Positions 1-7,154 of a stretch of 11,923 nucleotides of DNA are shown piece by piece. A program made the position numbers and the translations under genes. How positions within the stretch are numbered: the stretch's first letter is position 1; each line of letters starts with the position of its first letter. This stretch comes from Sphingobacteriia bacterium (GTDB lineage Bacteria > Bacteroidota > Bacteroidia > Chitinophagales > Chitinophagaceae), in assembly GCA_004294465.1 (NCBI GenBank), contig REAV01000193.1:1-11923 (forward strand). Direction: 5' to 3'. Below the pieces are notes generated by a model, which saw nothing but the letters and a program-made list of their open reading frames with translations, made no database searches and was not told the origin of the DNA.

Positions 1-1100
1 CGAACAGTCATACGTTGTAATGAACTGTTTCTTACAATACCCTGTTGGTCGTCGTAAGAACCACTTAAACGAGCTGTAGTTCCTTTATAGTTGTATCCCC
101 AGCTTAAATTATAGTTTTGAGAAATAGCCTGGCGGAAAATTTCGTCCTGCCAGTTGGTAGATGCACCACCATCAATTAATTTAACCGCGTCAGCTGCAGC
201 AGTTGGATCAGCGCCTCCATCAATATTGGCTTTTTTAGCAGCCAATAAGAAATCTTGCGCTTGCATTAGGTCGTAACGACGTGCAGTGTTGGCTATACTT
301 GTATTAGCACCAAAATTAAATACGCCTTTTCTTCCACCTTTTCCTTGCTTGGTGGTAATTAATATAACACCATTTGCACCTCTAGAACCATAGATAGCAG
401 CAGCAGATGCATCTTTCAATACAGTCATGCTCTCAATATCATTCGGGTTTAAGAAAATCAATGGATTTTTTGATGTTGTACTTCCTTCTACACCACTAGC
501 AGAACCTAAGGTTCCACCTTGGATTAAAGGAACTCCATCAATTACATATAATGGCTCTTGAGATCCACTGATAGAACCTGTACCACGGATATTAATTGTT
601 GCCGCTCCTCCTGGCTCACCAGTTGCAGGAGTAACCAAAACACCCGCTGTACGACCTTGTAACAAGGCGTCTGGAGCAGCGATCTGTCCTTTGTTAAAAT
701 CTTTTTCAGATACTCTGGCAACAGAACCCGTAACATCTTTTACTTTACGAGTACCATAACCTACTACAACAACATCACTCAATGCGTCAGATGTAGATGT
801 AAGTTTCACATCTGCATTTGATGATTTTGCAATGTCTACTTCAACATTACCAAATCCAACTGATGAAATCACCAATTTAGTAATAGAAGAAGAAATGGTG
901 AGTTTGTAAGAACCATCTGAACCCGTTTGGGTTCCAATATTGGTTCCTTTAGCAATTACAGAAGCGCCAACCAATGGCGATCCGTCTTTAGAGTCCGTTA
1001 CTTTTCCTGTAACAGTTTTGGTTTGAGCCTGCGAGAAAATCGCAAACATACAAACGAATGCGCCCAATAAAATGGGCTTGACTAGCAATCGTAGATTCAT
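1..1100 (-). CDS. SusC/RagA-family TonB-linked outer membrane receptor, N-terminal part (3' end beyond window)
   Basis: This is the first 366 codons of a TonB-dependent outer membrane transporter of the SusC/RagA family, which imports glycans or other large nutrients with a SusD-like lipoprotein. The start is the ATG at 1098-1100, followed by a signal peptide (residues 1-25, ending SQA before Q26). A carboxypeptidase-regulatory-like beta domain follows at about residues 28-105, with GKVTDSKDGSPLVGASV and a DGSYKL turn. The linker DVVVVGYGTRK (109-119) leads into the TonB plug domain (about 120-255). The plug has GRTAGV, INIRGTGS, PLYVIDGVPL and the SusC signature around residues 219-251 (NPNDIESM, VLKDASAAAIYGSRGANG, LITTK). 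The first barrel strands follow, with SGSYDDQQGIVRNSS at the edge. The frame is open to base 1. Its substrate cannot be told from this part. It lies divergent to a LacI-family gene, a common arrangement at uptake loci. The family call is firm; regulation by that LacI protein is inference. Confidence 0.95.
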   Translation of the reverse strand, partial: MNLRLLVKPILLGAFVCMFAIFSQAQTKTVTGKVTDSKDGSPLVGASVIAKGTNIGTQTGSDGSYKLTISSSITKLVISSVGFGNVEVDIAKSSNADVKLTSTSDALSDVVVVGYGTRKVKDVTGSVARVSEKDFNKGQIAAPDALLQGRTAGVLVTPATGEPGGAATINIRGTGSISGSQEPLYVIDGVPLIQGGTLGSASGVEGSTTSKNPLIFLNPNDIESMTVLKDASAAAIYGSRGANGVILITTKQGKGGRKGVFNFGANTSIANTARRYDLMQAQDFLLAAKKANIDGGADPTAAADAVKLIDGGASTNWQDEIFRQAISQNYNLSWGYNYKGTTARLSGSYDDQQGIVRNSSLQRMTV

Positions 1101-1423
1101 AAATGGCAGTTTACTGGTTATTAAGCGTGTACAAAATACACATATTTTCGACTAAAAAAATTTTTTGTTAAATTTTTTATGACTTTTTAATAAAAAAGGA
1201 TAAAAAACCTCAACAAAATGGTAATCCTAGCTTCAAACTGACAACTAGACTTACTGAACAACATAAACGTTGCATTTCGTATAAAATTATTTATCAATCT
1301 ATTAACAGTTCAAAATAGCAGTAATTTTTTCAAAAAAAAGTCGGTTTTTGGTAGAATAAGATTCGCAAACGTTTGCGAAAACATTTGATGTGAGAATGTT
1401 CTATATTGTAACAAACTTGTTCA
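1101..1423. promoter_or_regulatory. Divergent intergenic region between susC-like and lacI-like genes
   Basis: These 323 bp separate two divergent starts and must hold the promoters of both. The part nearest the receptor gene is very AT-rich, with an A7T6 tract (1154-1166) and T/A runs to about 1198, which could act as bent upstream DNA. I found no clean match to the Bacteroidota promoter (TTTG, then TAnnTTTG). Near misses are TATATTGT at 1402-1409 on the plus strand and TATTTTGT on the minus strand (complement of 1131-1138). The clear signal is the palindrome at 1362-1379, listed separately. No small gene or RNA is supported here. Confidence 0.6.
1362..1379. promoter_or_regulatory. Perfect 18-bp palindromic LacI-family operator
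   Basis: TTCGCAAACGTTTGCGAA is a perfect inverted repeat with a central CG. It contains CGCAAACGTTTGCG, which is the core of the PurR operator and the general LacI/GalR-family operator pattern. Its right end is 44 bp before the ATG of the LacI-family gene at 1424 and its left end is 262 bp from the divergent receptor start. The adjacent regulator has the canonical recognition helix STVSRAL and a minor-groove hinge with Leu, which fits this kind of site. That it is the regulator's own operator, giving autoregulation, is inference from position and family. Confidence 0.85.
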
Positions 1424-2416
1424 ATGAACAATACAACACTCAAGAAAATTGCTGGAATTGTAGGCTGCAGTATATCAACAGTTTCTAGAGCCTTAAAACA
1501 CCATCCGGATATTTCTGTTGCCACCAGGGAGCGTATAATAGAATTGGCCAACACACTTGATTATGAACCCAATGCATTTGCAGTTCATTTGAGAACCAAA
1601 CATAGTAATGTAATTGGACTGATGGTTCCATTCATTAGAAATTTGTTTTATGAAAGCTTTATTGATTCAGTAGAAGAAGAATGCAGAAAGAATGGTTTTA
1701 CATTAATGATTCTTCAAACAGCCAATGATCCAAAAATTGAAATTGAAAATTTAAAATTGTTTAGGCAAAATAGAGTGATGGGATTATTTGTTTGTGTTTC
1801 ATCCAATTCCAAATCATTGGCGCATTATGAAAAAATGAAAGATGTTGATATTCCTGTTGTCTTTTTTGATAATGTTCCAAATGAGCAGGAAATTATTAAA
1901 GTATGCATGGCCGATGAACGTGCGGCTGAAATGGCTGCTGAAGCAATTCAAAAAACAAAGAAAAAAAAGATTCTGGCATTGTTTGGAGACCTGGGTTTAA
2001 CCATTACTCAAAAAAGATTAAAAGCTTTCCAGGAAAGTTTCCGAAAAACTGAAACGAAATGTAATATCGATATAGTTCACATTGCTAAAACCGAAGATGC
2101 TTTAAAAGAAGTTAGTAATAGAGTGTCCAAAAAAAATATTCCAGCAATCATTTTTTGTATGAGTGATGAAATTTTGATTGGCGCCATGAAAGCATTGCAA
2201 AGTAAAAAATTAGCCATACCCGATCAAATTGGAGTCATCAGTATTAGCAATGGGTTTATACCATCATTGTATTACCCAACAATAACTTATGTAGAAACAA
2301 GTGGATTTAAATTAGGCAAACTAGCATTTACGCAATTGCTTGCATGTTTATCGGGCTCAGTTGCATTGAATGAACTTACATTGGATGCAGTGCTATATGA
2401 AGGAGGGTCACTTTAA
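1424..2416 (+). CDS. LacI/GalR-family transcriptional regulator
   Basis: This is a 330-residue DNA-binding regulator with the usual length and order of the family. The N-terminal helix-turn-helix is at residues 5-25 (TLKKIAGIVGCSISTVSRAL), followed by the third helix and the hinge helix NAFAVHLRT (about 51-59), whose Leu would insert at the central CG of the operator. A periplasmic-binding-protein-like sensor domain runs from about residue 62 (NVIGLMVPFIRNLFYESFIDSVE) to the end, with typical segments such as GLFVCVSS, IPVVFFDN and IGVISISNG. The start is set by the HTH, which begins four codons in. No Shine-Dalgarno is obvious, as is usual in Bacteroidota. The gene ends in TAATG, overlapping the next start. 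The effector is probably a sugar or related metabolite, as in the family, but the sequence does not show which one. The operator at 1362-1379 suggests autoregulation. Confidence 0.95.
   Translation: MNNTTLKKIAGIVGCSISTVSRALKHHPDISVATRERIIELANTLDYEPNAFAVHLRTKHSNVIGLMVPFIRNLFYESFIDSVEEECRKNGFTLMILQTANDPKIEIENLKLFRQNRVMGLFVCVSSNSKSLAHYEKMKDVDIPVVFFDNVPNEQEIIKVCMADERAAEMAAEAIQKTKKKKILALFGDLGLTITQKRLKAFQESFRKTETKCNIDIVHIAKTEDALKEVSNRVSKKNIPAIIFCMSDEILIGAMKALQSKKLAIPDQIGVISISNGFIPSLYYPTITYVETSGFKLGKLAFTQLLACLSGSVALNELTLDAVLYEGGSL
2401..2407 (+). promoter_or_regulatory. Strong Shine-Dalgarno of the DUF547 gene
   Basis: AGGAGGG lies inside the last codons of the lacI-like gene, 8 bp before the ATG at 2416. 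It is a near-complete anti-16S match, unusual for a phylum whose genes mostly lack one. Together with the TAATG overlap it supports the 2416 start and suggests reinitiation or coupled translation. Confidence 0.7.
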
Positions 2417-3171
2417 TGAAGGTATTTTTTTCTTGTATATTATTTATAGTTACAGTTGATTTTTGCAAAGCAGAAAAAATAGATATAATTTCTGTATCAC
2501 AACAACTTTTGCTTTCTGTAAAAACAAATATTCCTTCCGATTCCTTGGTTCATTATTTAGCAACAATACCGGAAGACATATTATATAAGGAACTGAATAA
2601 CGATATCAACAAAAAAACTTTTTGGATCAATATTTACAATGCATACACTCAGCTACTCTTAAATAATAATCAAGCCATTTATACAAAAAGAAATGCTTTT
2701 TTTGGAAAGAAACAAATTATCATCTCAGGAAGAAATTTGAGTTTAGACAATATTGAGCATGGTATTTTAAGAAGGTCAAAAAATAAATGGAGTTTAGGAT
2801 ATTTTAATTCGTTATTCCCCAGCAAATTCGAGAAACAAAATCGAGTAGACTCCGTAGATTATCAAATTCATTTTGCATTAAACTGCGGTGCGAAAAGTTG
2901 TCCGCCAATCGCATTTTATACTATTGAAAAACTAGATCAACAATTAACAACTGCAACAAAGGCTTATTTGCAAGGAGAAACTATATGGATGGATAGTTCT
3001 AAAACCATTTACTTACCTAAAATGATGAGTTGGTTCAGGGCTGATTTTGGAGGAAAAAAAGGTATGAAAGATTTAATAAAGCAGTATTCACTGGCACCCA
3101 CAGTTGAGAAAATAAAGATTCATTTCAAACCCTATGATTGGACTTTATTTTTAGCGCAATTTCAAAACTAA
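2416..3171 (+). CDS. Secreted DUF547 domain protein
   Basis: This is a 251-residue exported protein with a Sec signal peptide (residues 1-19, ending CKA before E20) and a single DUF547 domain. The domain is recognised by KKTFWINIYNAYTQ (about residues 66-79), the Asp-Asn-Ile-Glu-His-Gly-Ile-Leu-Arg stretch about 45 residues later, and HFALNCGAKSCPPIAFY in the centre, whose two Cys (NCGAKSC) are a hallmark of the family. The function of DUF547 is not established as far as I know, though members are often periplasmic or lipid-anchored. There is no lipobox, so the protein is probably soluble in the periplasm. The gene overlaps the lacI-like gene by one base (TAATG) and has a strong ribosome binding site, so both are very likely made from one mRNA. 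It ends just before a hairpin terminator. A role linked to whatever the regulator senses is only inference. Confidence 0.9.
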   Translation: MKVFFSCILFIVTVDFCKAEKIDIISVSQQLLLSVKTNIPSDSLVHYLATIPEDILYKELNNDINKKTFWINIYNAYTQLLLNNNQAIYTKRNAFFGKKQIIISGRNLSLDNIEHGILRRSKNKWSLGYFNSLFPSKFEKQNRVDSVDYQIHFALNCGAKSCPPIAFYTIEKLDQQLTTATKAYLQGETIWMDSSKTIYLPKMMSWFRADFGGKKGMKDLIKQYSLAPTVEKIKIHFKPYDWTLFLAQFQN

Positions 3172-3176
3172 TAAAC

Positions 3177-3214
3177 AAAAAAATCCAGCGTCTAGAATTA
3201 GCACGCTGGATTTT
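3177..3214. terminator. Bidirectional intrinsic terminator between convergent genes
   Basis: A perfect 12-bp stem (AAAATCCAGCGT at 3180-3191 with ACGCTGGATTTT at 3203-3214) encloses an 11-nt loop. Read rightward it ends in TTTT; read leftward it ends in a run of seven T (complement of 3177-3183). It sits between the ends of the rightward DUF547 gene (3171) and the leftward Asp-box gene (3233), as expected for a shared terminator. The longer T-run suggests it works better for the leftward transcript. Confidence 0.85.
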
Positions 3215-3232
3215 CATTAATTACTACTTAAT

Positions 3233-6200
3233 TTATTTGATCAATTCGAAGAATCGTTTTTGAAAAACCAAGAACTGGTCTTCTAATACTGCAATTCCTT
3301 TTTCTTGGCTAGCCGATAAAGGTTCTAATCCGTTCGCAACACTTACATACAAATCACTCACCCTTCTTCTGTATTTAAACTCATCGAAGAAAATAGATTT
3401 ACGATTCAACTCTACAATCTCTCTTTTAAATGAATCAAGTTTGCTTAATTTTTCTTTTACTGCAGGAACGGTTGTGTCTCCTTTTGAAATCAGTTTTACG
3501 GTTTTATCCAAAGAATCAATTACTGTAAACAAACGCTCATGTAAATTATACAAACGCATACTTTGCTTGTATAATGAATTGATCGATACTGCATCCAATC
3601 CTTTTGCAGGATTGGCATCAAGTTGAATATTTTGAACATATTCTTTCCCGTCCGCTTTTACTACTACTTTATATTTCCCAATATCCACTTTAGGTCCTAT
3701 AACAGACGAAAACAATACCGATGATTGAGCTATATAACCTCCCTGAGCAACTTTAGGTGCGTTTATTGTTAAATCCCAATAAACTCGATTCAATCCTTTT
3801 GAACTCGAACCATTGATATCTTTGATTTTTTTATTCGCTGCATCATAAATTTCAATCTTCACTCCAGAATTACTTCTTTCTTTTAAATAATAATAGAAAG
3901 TTGGGGCTACACCATTGCTTCCTCCATTCCAACCTACTAAATTATCTGCAGGACGAGGATATTGTGGAGAATACTCATACTTGAAATTTTGAATAGGATA
4001 GAAAATCACTGGTTGATTCACATCTGATTTTACCAATTCACGCAATGGTTGAATATTATCGATGATATAAATTCCTCTTCCATGAGATCCAATTACCAGG
4101 TCATTGGTTTGAGGTTGAATTTTTATATCACGCACCATATTATACCAAGGCATATTCTGGTATTTACTGCGCATCCAGTTATTCCCTCCATCTAAAGAAA
4201 TAAATAAGCCCATTTCTGTTCCAAGAAATAATAATTTTTCGTTCTTAATGTCTTCTCTGATCACATGAGCAAACCCAGTAAACTCAGAAGAACTAAATTT
4301 CTTCCATGTATTTCCACCATCTGTGCTCATTACTGCATACGTACGCATATCGCCATACATATGATTATCGAGCGTAACATAAATTCTTTTGGAATCCAAA
4401 GAAGAGATTTCTATACTACTGATCCAGGTTTTTTCAGGTACTCCCGTTTTCCAAATGCCAGCAGCTTTGTTTTGCCAGGTTTTTCCACCATCGGTAGTCA
4501 ATTGCAAATTACCATCATCTGTTCCTACCCAAATGATATTTTCATTTTTAGGATCTTGAGTAATGGTAAATATGGTACAATGATTTTCTGCACTGGTATT
4601 ATCTCCCGTTATACTTCCTGTATTTTTTTCTGCTTGATTGATTTTATTTGGATCATTAGTGGTTAAATCTGGAGATATTCTTTCCCAATTTTTTCCATCA
4701 TCATTCGATTTAAATAAATATTGTGCAGCAGTATATAAATTGTAAACAGGTTTACCCGCAGCGTTTTTCTTCTTAGATGTACCCATTACTATTGGTGTAT
4801 TCCAATTCCATCGATGTTCATCATCACCATCTAATTTTTTAGGACGCACTCCATAAGAAAGCCCTGTAGATAAATCTACTTTAGTAATTTCTCCACCTTG
4901 AGATTCAGAGAAAATAATTTTTGAATTCAATAAACTAGGCTGCACCCAAAATCCATCTCCCCCATTGATCCATCTCCAATCCACAGCTGTTACCCCTCCA
5001 GGTGCCGAACTTGGCGCCATCCAACTATTATTATCTTGCAAACCACCATATACATTATAAGGAACTTGATTGTCAGTAGATACATGATAGAATTGGCCCA
5101 CCGGAAGATTGTTTAAAAAACTCCATGCGGTTCCACGGTTGGTACTCGTGTAAATTCCTCCGTCGGTTCCCAAAAACATCATTTCAGGATTATTGGGGTT
5201 GATCCACAATGCATGATGATCGGCATGTGGCGGAACACCTCCTGTAAAAGCACCACTCCAAGAATTTCCTCCATCATTGGAGAATTGAAAATCATACGCT
5301 GGGCGATATACTCTTTTAGGATCTTTTGGATCATATACCAATGTGCTGAAATAAAAAGGACGAGCAGTTAAATTTTCATTGGATGGTTTCTTTATCCAGG
5401 TTTCGCCTTCATCTTCAGAAACAAATATGCCCGAAACCTTTGCTTCTACTATGGCCATTAATTCAGATGGTTTTGATGGATTAATGGTAATAACAATTCT
5501 ACCATAGTCTCCTTCAGGCAGGCCTTTAGTTAATTTATTCCAGGTTTTTCCTCCATCGGTAGATTTGAATAATCCACTTCCTGATCCACCAGAACTAAAT
5601 GCATATGCTTTCCTTCTGAATTGCCACATAGAGGCAAATAAGGTAGATGGTTTTGTAGGATGTATAGCAATATCAGCACATCCTGTTTCTTCATTTACAT
5701 ATAAAATTTTATTCCAAGTTTTACCACCATCTGTTGTTTTGTATAAACCTCTATGTGATGAAGCATTCCATAATGGACCTGGCGCTGAAACATAGACCGT
5801 TTTCTTATCGCTTGGATCAACAATTATTTTACTAATTCTTTCAGTGCTGTCTAATCCAATTTTTTGCCAGTTATTTCCTCCATCAGTTGTTTTATATAAA
5901 CCATCTCCATAGGAAACAGAGTTTCTGGTATTGCTCTCCCCGGTTCCTGCATACACCACTTTAGCATTGCCAGGTTCTATTGCCAAAGCTCCTATAGATT
6001 GACAATACTTATCAAATAATGGTGAAAAGCTAAGTCCGCCATTTTGGCTTTTCCAAATACCTCCACCAGCTGTTCCTACATATAAATTTAATTGTCCATC
6101 AGAAGTAATGCCTTCAATAGCTGTAATTCTTCCACTCATGGTAGATGGCCCCAAAGGTCTGGCACCCATAACCTGAAAATAAGACGAGTTGATGGTGGTT

Positions 6201-6262
6201 TGAGCACTAACACTCAATACCCCTATCGTAAATAAACCAAGGAATATGTTTTTTAATCTCAT
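3233..6262 (-). CDS. Secreted Asp-box (BNR/VPS10-like) beta-propeller protein
   Basis: This 1009-residue exported protein is built mostly of beta-propeller blades with Asp-box turns. The signal peptide is residues 1-20 (ending VSA before Q21). I count about eleven Asp-box-like turns, including SQNGGLSF, TTDGGNNW, TTDGGKTW, STDGGKTW, SEDEGETW, SNDGGNSW, SNDDGKNW, STDGGNTW and SLDGGNNW, spread over about residues 70-695. The propeller ends near GSHGRGIYIID (about residue 730). A beta-sandwich-like segment follows (about 760-875), then a helical C-terminus (about 880-1009). The fold resembles sortilin/Vps10 and sialidase-type propellers, and such proteins are often annotated as glycosyl hydrolases. 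I see no catalytic motif that proves enzyme activity, so binding or scaffolding is equally possible. It has no obvious type IX secretion C-terminal domain. It shares strand with, and lies 78 bp after, the LolA-like gene, but a hairpin lies between them. Confidence 0.88.
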   Translation of the reverse strand: MRLKNIFLGLFTIGVLSVSAQTTINSSYFQVMGARPLGPSTMSGRITAIEGITSDGQLNLYVGTAGGGIWKSQNGGLSFSPLFDKYCQSIGALAIEPGNAKVVYAGTGESNTRNSVSYGDGLYKTTDGGNNWQKIGLDSTERISKIIVDPSDKKTVYVSAPGPLWNASSHRGLYKTTDGGKTWNKILYVNEETGCADIAIHPTKPSTLFASMWQFRRKAYAFSSGGSGSGLFKSTDGGKTWNKLTKGLPEGDYGRIVITINPSKPSELMAIVEAKVSGIFVSEDEGETWIKKPSNENLTARPFYFSTLVYDPKDPKRVYRPAYDFQFSNDGGNSWSGAFTGGVPPHADHHALWINPNNPEMMFLGTDGGIYTSTNRGTAWSFLNNLPVGQFYHVSTDNQVPYNVYGGLQDNNSWMAPSSAPGGVTAVDWRWINGGDGFWVQPSLLNSKIIFSESQGGEITKVDLSTGLSYGVRPKKLDGDDEHRWNWNTPIVMGTSKKKNAAGKPVYNLYTAAQYLFKSNDDGKNWERISPDLTTNDPNKINQAEKNTGSITGDNTSAENHCTIFTITQDPKNENIIWVGTDDGNLQLTTDGGKTWQNKAAGIWKTGVPEKTWISSIEISSLDSKRIYVTLDNHMYGDMRTYAVMSTDGGNTWKKFSSSEFTGFAHVIREDIKNEKLLFLGTEMGLFISLDGGNNWMRSKYQNMPWYNMVRDIKIQPQTNDLVIGSHGRGIYIIDNIQPLRELVKSDVNQPVIFYPIQNFKYEYSPQYPRPADNLVGWNGGSNGVAPTFYYYLKERSNSGVKIEIYDAANKKIKDINGSSSKGLNRVYWDLTINAPKVAQGGYIAQSSVLFSSVIGPKVDIGKYKVVVKADGKEYVQNIQLDANPAKGLDAVSINSLYKQSMRLYNLHERLFTVIDSLDKTVKLISKGDTTVPAVKEKLSKLDSFKREIVELNRKSIFFDEFKYRRRVSDLYVSVANGLEPLSASQEKGIAVLEDQFLVFQKRFFELIK

Positions 6263-6277
6263 AAAAAATAGTTGAAT

Positions 6278-6324
6278 AAAAAAACTGCTACCGACTCAAA
6301 TAAAATATGAGTACAATAGCAGTT
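6278..6324 (-). terminator. Hairpin with T-run between LolA-like and Asp-box genes
   Basis: The outer stem is 8 bp (AACTGCTA at 6283-6290 with TAGCAGTT at 6317-6324) and the inner stem 5 bp (ACTCA at 6294-6298 with TGAGT at 6308-6312). Read leftward it runs into seven T (complement of 6278-6284), starting 16 bp after the LolA-like stop. This fits an intrinsic terminator for that gene. Only 15 bp then remain before the next ATG at 6262, so it could instead be a leader structure or attenuator of the Asp-box gene. Confidence 0.6.
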
Positions 6325-6340
6325 CATTGAATTATAGTAA

Positions 6341-7042
6341 TTAGTTTCCGTTGAAAATACTAGCGTCGATAGTTGGATTGATAGTGATTTTTTTATTCAC
6401 CATCATCATTTGACCTTGGTCTTGCTTGAATGCCATTTTAATACCAAAATCAATAGTTTGATAATCTAAATATTTTACAGCAGACTTTACTTCTTGGCCT
6501 TGTTGCTTAACAATTGACTCAACTTTATAAACCAAATAGGTTTTGGTATCTATGAAATAAGTTTTATCGTTGCCATTTTTGCTGGTCATTTTAATTTTAA
6601 AATACTCATTACCATCTTCTTCATCTTTTCCTAAAAATTCAACTGTTGAGCCCTTAGCTTTATAATCGATAAAAGCATCTTGAATATCTAAATCATCTAA
6701 TTTTTGCTTTAATTCATCATCAGATATAGGACTTAGAGTTGCTTTTCCACCGAAAGGATTCTGAGACCATCCTTTTGTTGGAGTGGTAATATCAATGATT
6801 TTGTTTCCCTGAAATTCAGCGTCAACTCTAGCACCTTTCATTTGTATTGCTTGCATGGTAAAAGGAATTTGAATTCCTTGTACTTCAATCTGTCCTTCTA
6901 CTTTGATAGATTGCACTTTAGACCACTTATCGGCACCACCAATTGCAGTAATATACTTGGCAATAACTTCATCGGCAGTTTGTGCATTTACCGTAAAAAC
7001 TGCTGCGAATAATACAGCGATCGACAAAAAAACCTTTTTCAT
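6341..7042 (-). CDS. LolA-fold outer-membrane lipoprotein-sorting-like protein
   Basis: This is a 233-residue secreted protein with a signal peptide (residues 1-20, ending VNA before Q21). The mature part begins TADEVIAKYITAIGGADKW, then continues with alternating beta strands (QSIKVEGQIEVQGIQIPFT, KTYFIDTKTYLVYKVES, SAVKYLDYQTIDFGIKMAF). This is the pattern of LolA/LolB-like half-barrel proteins that Bacteroidota often annotate as outer membrane lipoprotein-sorting proteins. The family binds lipid or lipoprotein acyl chains in the periplasm. This is not clearly the housekeeping LolA, and the actual ligand is unknown. It lies 112 bp after the TPR gene on the same strand and ends before a hairpin, so it may be its own transcription unit or the tail of the upstream operon. 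Confidence 0.75.
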   Translation of the reverse strand: MKKVFLSIAVLFAAVFTVNAQTADEVIAKYITAIGGADKWSKVQSIKVEGQIEVQGIQIPFTMQAIQMKGARVDAEFQGNKIIDITTPTKGWSQNPFGGKATLSPISDDELKQKLDDLDIQDAFIDYKAKGSTVEFLGKDEEDGNEYFKIKMTSKNGNDKTYFIDTKTYLVYKVESIVKQQGQEVKSAVKYLDYQTIDFGIKMAFKQDQGQMMMVNKKITINPTIDASIFNGN

Positions 7043-7058
7043 AAATTTAGTTTAATAG

Positions 7059-7139
7059 TTTATACGCCATTGGTAGCGTGATGATGCAAAATATTACAAA
7101 GAGTTGATTATTTGCATGAAAAATTGCCAACGGTATAAA
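7059..7139. repeat. Nested imperfect inverted repeats between TPR and LolA-like genes
   Basis: Outer arms TTTATAC (7059-7065) and GTATAAA (7133-7139) are followed by TTGG (7070-7073) and CCAA (7127-7130), with inner arms ATGCAAA (7084-7090) and TTTGCAT (7111-7117). It lacks the GC-rich stem and T-run of an intrinsic terminator, so it is better seen as a possible leader structure of the LolA-like mRNA or a protein-binding site. The 112-bp gap holds nothing else I recognise, and no clear promoter. Confidence 0.4.
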
Positions 7140-7154
7140 TTTAACACAAAAGGC

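Noticed and set aside
542..736. Open frame of 64 codons on the minus strand within the receptor gene
   Set aside because: It is a different frame of the SusC-like gene, whose own frame carries all the family signatures.
1154..1198. A/T tracts considered as an origin or intrinsic terminator
   Set aside because: There are no DnaA-box clusters and no GC-containing stem; the tracts are better explained as AT-rich promoter DNA.
1330..1554. Open frame of 74 codons on the minus strand across the lacI start
   Set aside because: It overlaps the operator and the HTH coding region, has no recognisable family, and is shorter than expected for a real gene in this place.
4265..4666. Open frame of 133 codons on the plus strand inside the Asp-box gene
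   Set aside because: It is antisense to a clear coding gene with strong Asp-box repeats, has no recognisable domain, and looks like a by-product of codon use on the other strand.
7059..7139. Nested inverted repeats considered as an intrinsic terminator of the TPR gene
   Set aside because: The stems are AT-rich, interrupted and far apart, and no T-run follows on the minus strand.
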